Positions 45,853-53,118 of a DNA stretch of 64,000 nucleotides are shown here, in pieces; the stretch's first letter is position 1; every line of letters begins with the position of its first letter. The position numbers were made by a program, and so were the translations under genes. Origin of the DNA: Cordylochernes scorpioides. Its lineage: Eukaryota > Arthropoda > Arachnida > Pseudoscorpiones > Chernetidae. Under the pieces are notes generated by a model that saw nothing but the letters and a program-made list of their open reading frames with translations, ran no database searches and had not been told where the DNA came from. The stretch spans positions 57,762,899 through 57,826,898 of the forward strand of contig CP092863.1 in the NCBI GenBank assembly GCA_030710605.1, read 5' to 3'.

Positions 45853-46293
45853 TTACACACCCCCATACTGGCGTAATTTTTTTCGCACGAACCGAGTAAC
45901 CTGCTCGGAATTCAGCCTTGTCATTTTTTTATTTCTGCTTACTCTATTTAGGAAATACAAACAATATTCGCCGCATCTTTTACTATTGCGAGATTGCATC
46001 TGGAGCTTATTGTGCAATATTCTTTTCGCATTGCGTTTCATAAAATTTATGATCGCGGGCATAAAAGGTTTAATACCATAAGGGTCAAAATAAAAAACTG
46101 TTCGTTTATTCAAAAAGGCAATCGCGACCCAATGACTTCCCTTCATTGTTGACGGATCTAGATTAACAACAAAATACTTACAGCAGCGACCATCGATATA
46201 TTTCGGTAGCGAATCTGACGGAAACACGCTCGCAAATTTTTTAGAAATGATAGGGTCGAGCGTAGCCAATCTTAAGAGTTGTTTCGAATTCAT
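45853..46293 (-). CDS. Adenovirus-type cysteine maturation protease
   Basis: The protein has 146 residues. Catalytic residues are all visible: His54 in GSHWVAI, Asp70 in YFDPYG, Gln100 and Cys107 in MQSRNSKRCGEYC, the order of the adenain/Ulp1-like (C5) fold. In adenoviruses and Polintons this enzyme processes capsid and core precursors, often after Gly-rich sites; the GG-containing small proteins at 48298-48675 and 51051-51377 are plausible substrates. Its ATG overlaps the stop of the fibre-like gene in ATGA (46290-46293). Confidence 0.92.
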   Translation of the reverse strand: MNSKQLLRLATLDPIISKKFASVFPSDSLPKYIDGRCCKYFVVNLDPSTMKGSHWVAIAFLNKRTVFYFDPYGIKPFMPAIINFMKRNAKRILHNKLQMQSRNSKRCGEYCLYFLNRVSRNKKMTRLNSEQVTRFVRKKLRQYGGV

Positions 46294-47018
46294 CGTAAGG
46301 TGCCAATGTAGTCGACGTATAATTTTAACGACACTCTTACATTGTTTTTTGCGTGAAAATCTGTATAAGTAAGGTTTCCCAATACCTTATCCCCGCTTTT
46401 AAATGAGATATTTACATCATCCCTGACCGATTCGCTTAAAAAATGTTGTATTTCAGGAGCTTCTTCTTCTTCTTCGTCATTTCTAAAAACGATATAACAC
46501 CCGGGGGTGTTAATACCTGTCGGCACGTTTTCATATCTGAGCCGATACTTCCTAATTTTTCCATCGAGAAAGAATTTGTGTTGTGCAAATTCACATTTTA
46601 ACGCTATCGAATCTCCTTCCATGAGCATAAAACGAAAATCTAAGGTTTCGGTACTAGTAACTAATTTACCTAAATAATCACGGAGATATAAAACTGTGAT
46701 GGCGTCCGTGTCATTTTCAGCGTTACCTAAATTTGTTACTTTATAACCGTTGCAATCAAAGTGTTTGTTTTCTTCGTCTAACAATAAAACTTGCTTTTTC
46801 AAACGCTTAATTTTCTTGGTTAAAAAACCTTTTGGAACGACATCTGTGTCGTCTGTTGGTTCAGGAACATTGGTAATTTTTCTTTGCTCAGCATCATAAT
46901 ACGAATTTTGTTTTAAAGGTAAAGATTTCGGAACGTATAAGCCATCGTTTAGTTTTATCAACGCGTTTTGATCGCAGCTATGAACTAACGTCGCCTCGTT
47001 CATGTAACAATCTTGCAT
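46290..47018 (-). CDS. Fibre-like protein with tail-fibre repeats
   Basis: The 242-residue protein contains two phage-fibre-like repeats, QRKITNVPEPTDDTDVVPKGFL (about residues 45-66) and GYKVTNLGNAENDTDAITVLYL (about residues 91-112). They are separated by a charged helix suited to coiled-coil trimerisation (KKIKRLKKQVLLLDEENK). The C-terminal 120 residues are strand-rich, like a knob. This is how trimeric receptor-binding fibres are built. The start shares one base with the stop of the capsid gene (TAATG). Function is inferred from the repeats and position. Confidence 0.7.
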   Translation of the reverse strand: MQDCYMNEATLVHSCDQNALIKLNDGLYVPKSLPLKQNSYYDAEQRKITNVPEPTDDTDVVPKGFLTKKIKRLKKQVLLLDEENKHFDCNGYKVTNLGNAENDTDAITVLYLRDYLGKLVTSTETLDFRFMLMEGDSIALKCEFAQHKFFLDGKIRKYRLRYENVPTGINTPGCYIVFRNDEEEEEAPEIQHFLSESVRDDVNISFKSGDKVLGNLTYTDFHAKNNVRVSLKLYVDYIGTLR

Positions 47019-48301
47019 TACTCGATCAAACTCACTTGCCGCAGTTTATCGATATGAATTTCGGATTGGAATTCGGAATAAAGGATGACGTTAATTGTCG
47101 ATGTTAGTGCGCTCGAAAATTTCACTTCCAAAGAAATATTCGAATTTTGCGTAGCGCTAGAATGTAGATCCAAAGCGCACAAATCGGGAGTCGTATCAAA
47201 CGCGAACAGAGTCAATCCGTTTTGAAATTCTTCTGGAGTTATATTCAATTCTCCGGAACTTAAATATCGACCCATGTTGGAAAAGAGATCGATGTAGCTT
47301 CTGTAAAATTCTCCTTCGGAAAATTTCGGAGTAAGCGGACGGTTTGGAAGAACTCGTTGTCCGATTTTTAATGAAATATAATTTATGTTAAAATTTTGAA
47401 AATTGAACGGGTTTTTCGTGAAATCTCCACTATATGCACCATTCGTCACAAATCCGATGACAATACGATTTGGTACTGGACCTAAAAATAGGTTCGGAAG
47501 GATTGTCGAATGGGTTCCGCTGGGAATCGTTAGAGTTTTTACATCTACTTTACGTATTGGATATTTTGCGACGCCATTCTCCAAAGTTTTATTATGCGCG
47601 AGAACGACGGACGGTGAAACAGTCACTTTTCGAACGAGAAGAGAGGCCTTTGTTATCTTCAGAACGAAACCCTGAGTATTGGACATCAAAACAAAGGAAT
47701 TTTTAGCTCTATGCAAACGGATTTTTAATGAGACGCCATTTAGCAAGAGTTTGTGCTGAAAACTTAAATCTAAATTCATCGCGCCGAAAAGGGTTATTTC
47801 TTTATTTAAATCCATAACTGCATGTCGAGCTTTCAATCCCAAATTATTACCGTTTGGGTCTGTTTCGTCAAAATATTTCCCCGTGTCTTTTTCAAATGAG
47901 CTAGATTTGAGAAAAGTTTTCTGTGCATTTTCGGGAAAGTTTAGCAAGGCGTCTAAAATACTTCTATACCCGTAATTATTTTGCGATACGATTTGCTTTT
48001 CGTTTAAAAAAACTTCTACATTCTCAAAAGCCGTATTCAGGAGATAATTTATAGGTCCGACTTTATCCGTGGCGGCTATGGCGCTTCCATCTCTCTTCGA
48101 AATTTTAACCGCGAGTTGTAAGAAAATGAACGACGGGTCGATGTAGTGCTCAAACGTGCCCGGAATATAGAATTCGATTGGACCGTCCGATAGAGTCGCT
48201 ATAGGATGGACTTCTTCAAAATCGGAGTTTTCTATAGCTACTTGAATCGGTAAACCCGAAAATAAGTCCAGCTCGGATTTAAGACACAGAGGTTCCATCA
48301 T
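47018..48301 (-). CDS. Major capsid protein (double jelly-roll)
   Basis: The protein has 427 residues. It matches the pattern of Polinton major capsid proteins: an N-terminal DGPIEFYIPGTFEHYIDPSFIFLQLAVKI, then NYLLNTAFENVEVFLN, RSILDALLNFPENAQKTFL, SLKIRLHRAKNSFVL, and a second barrel with GFVTNGAYSGDFTKNPFNF, YRSYIDLFSN and FDTTPDLCALD. Such proteins form pseudo-hexameric capsomers of icosahedral particles. The length is a little under the usual 450-600. Its start overlaps the stop of the upstream core-protein gene by 4 nt. The frame is intact. Confidence 0.92.
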   Translation of the reverse strand: MMEPLCLKSELDLFSGLPIQVAIENSDFEEVHPIATLSDGPIEFYIPGTFEHYIDPSFIFLQLAVKISKRDGSAIAATDKVGPINYLLNTAFENVEVFLNEKQIVSQNNYGYRSILDALLNFPENAQKTFLKSSSFEKDTGKYFDETDPNGNNLGLKARHAVMDLNKEITLFGAMNLDLSFQHKLLLNGVSLKIRLHRAKNSFVLMSNTQGFVLKITKASLLVRKVTVSPSVVLAHNKTLENGVAKYPIRKVDVKTLTIPSGTHSTILPNLFLGPVPNRIVIGFVTNGAYSGDFTKNPFNFQNFNINYISLKIGQRVLPNRPLTPKFSEGEFYRSYIDLFSNMGRYLSSGELNITPEEFQNGLTLFAFDTTPDLCALDLHSSATQNSNISLEVKFSSALTSTINVILYSEFQSEIHIDKLRQVSLIE

Positions 48302-48675
48302 GCGAATATGTCCCTGTTCTGCTTTCTTCTTCGTTTACGTACGGTTTTTATACGTTTGCCCTCTCCGCTTTGAAATCGTTTGAGAGCGTCGTCTTTGATA
48401 TCCCTTCCAGTTTCAAATATTCGCTTTTTTATACTCTGCTTGAAATTTTCTCCACCGCCGACATCTCCCGCTACTTTAGAAGCGGTGGATAAAAGTTTTT
48501 TGCCAAAGTATTTCCCCGCGCGTTTCAAAACGGGCGTTACTGTTCGAAAAATATTTACGAACCATCCCCTTCCAGCCTGTGTGGCGTAATAATATGGAAT
48601 ATTACCACCCTGTTGCAGCGCGTAATACTGACAGCATGTATGCGGGTCGATAGAGCGATGTTTATGCATCGTCAT
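48298..48675 (-). CDS. Small basic minor capsid or core protein
   Basis: The protein has 125 residues. An N-terminal HTCCQYYALQQGGNIPYYYA is followed by an amphipathic, Gly/Lys-rich middle (RAGKYFGKKLLSTASKVAGDVGGGENF) and a very basic tail (KRIKTVRKRRRKQNR). I recall that Polintons have a conserved small protein of this type next to the capsid genes, comparable with adenovirus core or pVI-like precursors. The GG and GGG stretches are possible protease sites. It precedes and overlaps the major capsid gene. Confidence 0.75.
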   Translation of the reverse strand: MTMHKHRSIDPHTCCQYYALQQGGNIPYYYATQAGRGWFVNIFRTVTPVLKRAGKYFGKKLLSTASKVAGDVGGGENFKQSIKKRIFETGRDIKDDALKRFQSGEGKRIKTVRKRRRKQNRDIFA

Positions 48676-48728
48676 CTCGTTTGAAATGCAAAGTCACGCT
48701 GACGCTCTCGCCTAAGAATAATACAAAA

Positions 48729-49445
48729 TCACCGTAGCGGTCTCATATTTATTTCGATCGTCTGAAACTCGCTCTTATTAACGGGTTTATAGAACAAAGT
48801 TTCAAAGTTTACGCTACCTTTGTCTCGAGGAAGAAATACGTGCCGAAGAAGTGGCGAAGCCGAATCTCCCACAATACCAAACTTACATATATCGGAGTAA
48901 ACAAAAACCGATTGTATATTCTTATCCGTTCGCTCTCGAATGATTGGCTCGGTCGATATTGTCTTTTGTTCTTCAATCAAGATCCCTAATGGTAATAAAG
49001 TTGTTGCTTCGGGGAATTTGAGATAATTATATAAATTCCTAGAAATGATCAATTTATGATTAGGAGGTAAATTTAAAGTTGAAATGTCATTCCGAAAATC
49101 GAACTGTCCGTGGTTTTTAATGTTGTGACTCCACAATAATTTGACGATATCCTCGTTAAATTTGTCGAGGGCGATTAGCGGATCGGTCGCTTGATATTCG
49201 AATTGATGAGACAAAAGCGTATCACCCTGGTCGTTCGAAACGATGTAATAAAAATTAAAATGTTCCTTTTCTTTGACAATTCTATCAAATCTTAATTCGG
49301 CAAGGGCGACGAGCCAGTTTCCCTCGAGTCTGATACAATGGGGCAAACGCGTTGTATAATTTGAATGCGTATTATTTGGAAAATAATCCAAACTCGAATC
49401 CGAAGGTAGGGTCACATAGAATTCCTTCGTAGATCTGTAACCCAT
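48729..49445 (-). CDS. Minor capsid (penton-like) protein
   Basis: The 238-residue protein begins KEFYVTLPSDSSLDYFPNNTHSNYTTRLPHCIRLEGNWLVALAELRF, the characteristic opening of the Polinton minor capsid protein. It ends with SVFVYSDICKFGIVGDSASPLLRHVFL and PVNKSEFQTIEINMR. The family has a single jelly roll and occupies the five-fold vertices. The frame is intact. It overlaps the 3' end of the integrase gene by 34 nt. Confidence 0.9.
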   Translation of the reverse strand: MGYRSTKEFYVTLPSDSSLDYFPNNTHSNYTTRLPHCIRLEGNWLVALAELRFDRIVKEKEHFNFYYIVSNDQGDTLLSHQFEYQATDPLIALDKFNEDIVKLLWSHNIKNHGQFDFRNDISTLNLPPNHKLIISRNLYNYLKFPEATTLLPLGILIEEQKTISTEPIIRERTDKNIQSVFVYSDICKFGIVGDSASPLLRHVFLPRDKGSVNFETLFYKPVNKSEFQTIEINMRPLR

Positions 49446-50464
49446 GAATTGAATCGATCCGAAAAGCCTTTAAAACTGACAAAATATTTTTTCGTCTTAC
49501 CCTTCCCTTTTGTTTTGATAATGCGATCTATAGGCCAGAAATCCTCGTCTCTCTTATGTACTCGTTGTAATTCGAAATCGTAAAAACTTCCTTTAATTAA
49601 CTCGTTTTTCAAATCGCGCAATATATAGGTTGCCGGAACAGTATTCTTGCGATCGGAAATGACGAAAACCTCGTCGCTCCAACCCGGTAGATAGCTTTTG
49701 CGGAAAGTTCTTCTAAGTTTAGATATCCTTACTCTATCTCCGACCTCGAACTTGAAACGTTTGGCGGTAGAAGGCGGATACAAACGATTAAATATTTCAT
49801 CCCTCATGAAAGGAGTCACATCATCGGGGGCGACCTTTGTAACTCGATTTACAGTTTTATTATAGCTTTTAATTAAATCCGGCAACGCGTCTATATATTT
49901 GTAACTCCCCCTTCGAGTAAATAACCGCCACATTTTTCCTTTAAGCGTTCGATTGAATCTCTCCACATTAGCGGCTTTCTTATCGCTGAACGAATGATAA
50001 TGTTTGATATTATATTTTTTGAATAATGTCTGCACAGGCTTATTGAAAAATTCGGTGCCCTCGTCCGTTTGCAAGAGTTTGGGAACGACTTTTTCCTTCG
50101 AAAAAAGGTTTTTGAAGGCCTTTACAATTTCGGTAGAATTTTTTCGTTTGATAGGAATGGCGTAGGCTCGCTTGGAAAAAACATCGACAATAGTTAGAAT
50201 GTAACGATAACCTTTGTTAAATTTTGAAAATTTAATCATGTCCACCAAGTCGCCTTGCCATAGTTCATTGATATCTAAGGCGATAATTTTTCGTCGTTTG
50301 AAATTTAACTTAACGGGTTTATGAAGGGTGTAAACGTCCTGTGTCTCCAACCATTTCTGCGCAGATTTTTTCGATATTTTAGCGCTCTTAGCCAATTGAT
50401 CGATTCCGCCAAAACTTCCCGGTTCTTCCGCGTTGTAATACACTTTGGCTAATAATTGATCCAT
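49412..50464 (-). CDS. Retroviral-type integrase with chromodomain
   Basis: The protein has 350 residues. The catalytic triad is Asp72 (WQGDLVDM), Asp134 (LQTDEGTEFF) and Glu168 (ANVERFNRTLK). An SH3-like region (VGDRVRISK...GWSDEVFVI, about residues 240-275) and a C-terminal chromodomain (WPIDRIIKTKGKGKTKKYFVSFKGF...SWVTDLR, about residues 305-345) follow. The integrase joins the element ends to target DNA, leaving 6-bp duplications as seen here. The chromodomain may steer insertion to marked chromatin. The frame is intact. Confidence 0.95.
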   Translation of the reverse strand: MDQLLAKVYYNAEEPGSFGGIDQLAKSAKISKKSAQKWLETQDVYTLHKPVKLNFKRRKIIALDINELWQGDLVDMIKFSKFNKGYRYILTIVDVFSKRAYAIPIKRKNSTEIVKAFKNLFSKEKVVPKLLQTDEGTEFFNKPVQTLFKKYNIKHYHSFSDKKAANVERFNRTLKGKMWRLFTRRGSYKYIDALPDLIKSYNKTVNRVTKVAPDDVTPFMRDEIFNRLYPPSTAKRFKFEVGDRVRISKLRRTFRKSYLPGWSDEVFVISDRKNTVPATYILRDLKNELIKGSFYDFELQRVHKRDEDFWPIDRIIKTKGKGKTKKYFVSFKGFSDRFNSWVTDLRRNSM

Positions 50465-51048
50465 TTTTTTTCTTTTTTTGAAGTCGATAAAGAAGGCGAG
50501 AGCTCTTCCCGCTTTACACTTGGCGTTTGTTTCTTAAATATGAGATTCTTAGCGGTCGAATTAAAAATCCACTGTTGTGGAATATTTATTTTCTTTAAAC
50601 TTATCGCTAAATCTTGAAAGCCCACAGGTACATTTACGTTCTTCCTTTTTCGCGTCGTAAGAAACGTAAAAATATCGACGACGTTGGACTGCGGAATAGG
50701 TTGATTATTGATTATGATTTCACCATTCTGATTCCAAATCACTTCGTTAGTAGATCTTAAACGTTGAATAATCATGTCTACATACTTTTTTGAAGTGATC
50801 GGGACTGAATTGATAATTTCTGCATCTATATTTCGTTCATTTAAAGGTTCGATGGGTTGCGGCGGCGGTGGCGGCGGAGTGTCGAATGAACGTTGATAAC
50901 GTCGCATTAATTCTGCTAAGAGCTTCACTTTCTGATCGTCCGGCAAAGACTTCTTTGTTAATAATGCGTCGATCTCTTGTTCGAGAGATAACGTTTGTGT
51001 ATAAATTGGATATAATGACGGATTAGGAAATGCGAATCTTTCGGCCAT
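50449..51048 (-). CDS. Conserved Polinton protein of unknown function
   Basis: The protein has 199 residues. There is a predicted helical N-terminus (TLSLEQEIDALLTKKSLPDDQKVKLLAELMRRYQ), a run of prolines (FDTPPPPPPQPIE), an alpha/beta middle (KKYVDMIIQRLRSTNEVIWNQNGEIIINN) and a charged Lys/Ser-rich C-terminus. I recall that an unassigned protein of this layout accompanies integrase and ATPase in animal Polintons. It overlaps the integrase start by 16 nt. No catalytic motif is seen; a structural or scaffolding role is possible. Confidence 0.7.
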   Translation of the reverse strand: MAERFAFPNPSLYPIYTQTLSLEQEIDALLTKKSLPDDQKVKLLAELMRRYQRSFDTPPPPPPQPIEPLNERNIDAEIINSVPITSKKYVDMIIQRLRSTNEVIWNQNGEIIINNQPIPQSNVVDIFTFLTTRKRKNVNVPVGFQDLAISLKKINIPQQWIFNSTAKNLIFKKQTPSVKREELSPSLSTSKKEKKWINY

Positions 51049-51050
51049 TT

Positions 51051-51377
51051 TTACAACTTTTTACCGATCCAGGATCCCAAGGCCGACAGAATAGGCGCTA
51101 AAATAAGGGGCAAAAAACCTCCCTTCTGATTAGTCAGTAGACGTCTCCGTTTGACGAGAGAAATCTTTCTGTTCGTGAGAGTTCTCATCATCTTTTTATA
51201 GCGACGAAGTTTTGTTTTGCGTTTAGATGAAAGGTTAACATTGCCTTTTAAAATGTTGAGACAAATTTCGCAGAGACAATCGGTCAGGGCTGGAGTGAGT
51301 AATTTTTTTCTATCTAGCACATTTTGCGCCTTTGCTAGAGACTCTAGCGCATATCTATGCTTGTATAATCGATTCAT
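51051..51377 (-). CDS. Small basic protein with hydrophobic tail (pX/pVI-like)
   Basis: The protein has 108 residues. The Arg/Lys-rich body (SSKRKTKLRRYKKMMRTLTNRKISLVKRRRLL) is followed by QKGGFLPLILAPILSALGSWIGKKL, a possible protease site after GG and then a membrane-active amphipathic helix. This is the pattern of adenovirus-like core or membrane-lytic precursor peptides found in Polintons. Its start overlaps the ATPase stop in ATGA (51374-51377). Confidence 0.75.
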   Translation of the reverse strand: MNRLYKHRYALESLAKAQNVLDRKKLLTPALTDCLCEICLNILKGNVNLSSKRKTKLRRYKKMMRTLTNRKISLVKRRRLLTNQKGGFLPLILAPILSALGSWIGKKL

Positions 51378-51991
51378 TTTGGTGAATAAATAAAATTAGC
51401 TTCCCCAGGAAATATATGTGAACGGATCCTCAATTGCTCAGGCGTCTGAGGTTTCAAATCTATGCAGATAAATTTATATAATTCCTCTGCAGTTGCCATT
51501 TTTAGAGCCGCTTCTAAAAATTTTGGATTATTGGGATACATTTGTCGCCCAAGCGTATATACCTGCTGGGCATCTCTGGGGTTTCTAAACAAGAAAATGT
51601 AATGACTATTTAACGAAATGGTTCTAAAATGCGGATTTTTCGGAAATAAATTTTGCGCTAAAATTATAATAGAAGCATTCCGGTGATGAGTATAATTGCA
51701 AAATATTTTGCAAATGTCTTGATTAATATCAAAAAATAAATCATCGAGAATCAATAAAGTGCGCTTGCTAACATCCCAGTTATTGGGTGGTAAGCCGCTT
51801 ATGTAAACAAAGGGGAAATCCTTAAACCACGGTTGAACAGACGAATAACACCAAATAACTTTCTCGGGAGGGGGTTCGATTAAATCAATTAATCGTTTTG
51901 TTAAACTTGTTTTTCCCGATTGAGAGGCACCCACAACTAACGCGTTAAACGGATGTCGTAAACGAAATTGAATATCATCTTGAGACGACAT
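51374..51991 (-). CDS. FtsK/HerA-type genome-packaging ATPase
   Basis: The protein has 205 residues. Walker A is GASQSGKTS (residues 21-29), Walker B LLILDDLF (79-86), and IIILAQNLF serves as the sensor strand. These are the features of the A32-like packaging ATPases of Polintons, adenovirus-like and large DNA viruses. It would pump element DNA into preformed capsids. The length is normal for the family. The frame is intact, with a gap of 14 nt from the next upstream gene. Confidence 0.93.
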   Translation of the reverse strand: MSSQDDIQFRLRHPFNALVVGASQSGKTSLTKRLIDLIEPPPEKVIWCYSSVQPWFKDFPFVYISGLPPNNWDVSKRTLLILDDLFFDINQDICKIFCNYTHHRNASIIILAQNLFPKNPHFRTISLNSHYIFLFRNPRDAQQVYTLGRQMYPNNPKFLEAALKMATAEELYKFICIDLKPQTPEQLRIRSHIFPGEANFIYSPK

Positions 51992-52005
51992 GACTGAGAG
52001 ATTTC

Positions 52006-52362
52006 TTAAGCGGAATTTATATTTATACCATCTATGACAAAATAATAAGTCTTAACATAAGATCTTCCAACAATGTCGACTCCTTGTTTATAAAGCGATT
52101 CCTTACAACATTTGAGATAATGTGAAAAGTCTCCAATAGTCATCTTTATTGAACCGGGATATTGAACAGTTGTTAAAAAACCATAGCGTCGGTTCATAGT
52201 CGGAAATTTTTTTTTCTGTCTCGGAAGTTGAATTAATGCGTCCCCTTCAATCTTGAAATAGATTGCATTTTCGACTTCGGGAAGCTGACATTCGCATCTG
52301 AAAAGATTTTTCGAAATCTCAATTATTTCGTTTTCTCTGAGTTGCATAAACCCGTACCACAT
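52006..52362 (-). CDS. Unknown 118-residue Polinton protein
   Basis: It starts MWYGFMQLRENEIIEISKNLFRCECQLPEVENAIYF and includes RRYGFLTTVQYPGSIKMTIGDFSHYLKC. I do not recognise it. It is strand-rich, without a signal peptide or transmembrane segment. It overlaps the upstream gene by 40 nt and lies in the leftward series just before the ATPase, so it is probably expressed with the packaging genes. Confidence 0.5.
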   Translation of the reverse strand: MWYGFMQLRENEIIEISKNLFRCECQLPEVENAIYFKIEGDALIQLPRQKKKFPTMNRRYGFLTTVQYPGSIKMTIGDFSHYLKCCKESLYKQGVDIVGRSYVKTYYFVIDGININSA

Positions 52363-52721
52363 TTTCCTATATGTAGCTGAATGTCTATGAGTTTGGAAAA
52401 AGCAAAACCTGAGCCTCTGCTTTGGAATGTCTCTATATTGGCTTGTATCTGTTTTAAAATGTTGTCTAAGACAACAGAAAGGCTGCCCCAGTTTCTTTGA
52501 CAGCGTGATGAGAAATGAACTCTTCTAAGATCCGTTTTTTCTTTATAAAATTCCAAAGTTGCTGAAATAAAAAAACGACATCTTTGACGACCAATTATGG
52601 TCATCAATTCTTTTTTAATTTCATTCATATGATCATCGAATAATAATAAATTATGAGTTCTTGGTTTGTAAATATATGTTGAAAAGAAGCCAGAGAAGGC
52701 ATCATTTATTTTATATAACAT
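52323..52721 (-). CDS. Paralogue of the PolB N-terminal domain
   Basis: The protein has 132 residues. RQRCRFFISATLEFYKEKTDLRRVHFSSRCQR and later SRGSGFAFSKLIDIQLHI parallel the region before the polymerase domain at about 56240-56010 (KTIRFFLQTEVELIK...AHFVSKCQR...EGSSFIFSNL). Here the segment stands alone and ends with GKCGTGLCNSEKTK. It may be a duplicated interaction or priming domain. It is the first gene of the leftward morphogenesis series, and a repeat array lies upstream. Confidence 0.6.
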   Translation of the reverse strand: MLYKINDAFSGFFSTYIYKPRTHNLLLFDDHMNEIKKELMTIIGRQRCRFFISATLEFYKEKTDLRRVHFSSRCQRNWGSLSVVLDNILKQIQANIETFQSRGSGFAFSKLIDIQLHIGKCGTGLCNSEKTK

Positions 52722-53118
52722 TTTTTTGTTTCCCTTTAAGACACATTAAGGACACAACAATTGAACCTAGTTCGCTGACTGATCCCCAATGATTAATTTT
52801 TTAAATGCATTTATTTATTTATAATTCAACTTTTTTTTTCCAGAATAGGATGTTAAATTTAGGTGAAGTTTTTTTTTTTTATGCATTATTTTTGATGTTT
52901 TTAAAAAAAAAGAATACAAACATTGAAAAGTGCATTTATTTACAATAAAGAATACAAACATTGAAAAGTACATTTATTTACAATAAAGAATACAAACATT
53001 GAAAAGTACATTTATTTACAATAAAGAATACAAACAATGAAAAGTAAATTTATTTACAATAAAGAATACAAACATTGAAAAGTACATTTATTTACAATAT
53101 CAATAATTTTCTAGTGAT
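52722..53118. repeat. Spacer with a 38-bp tandem repeat carrying polyadenylation signals
   Basis: Five copies of a 38-bp unit (aaagaatacaaacattgaaa then agtacatttatttacaat) occupy about 52909-53098. On the minus strand each unit contains AATAAA. They therefore follow the polymerase gene as serial polyadenylation signals and precede the next gene. T-rich runs fill 52830-52880. Confidence 0.8.

Noticed and set aside
47403..47706. Two overlapping plus-strand open frames
   Set aside because: They are antisense to the major capsid gene, whose frame is intact and recognisable, and they have no motif.
52909..53098. CRISPR-like array (regular 38-bp units)
   Set aside because: Units are directly adjacent with no unique spacers, in a eukaryotic element; it is a plain tandem repeat.
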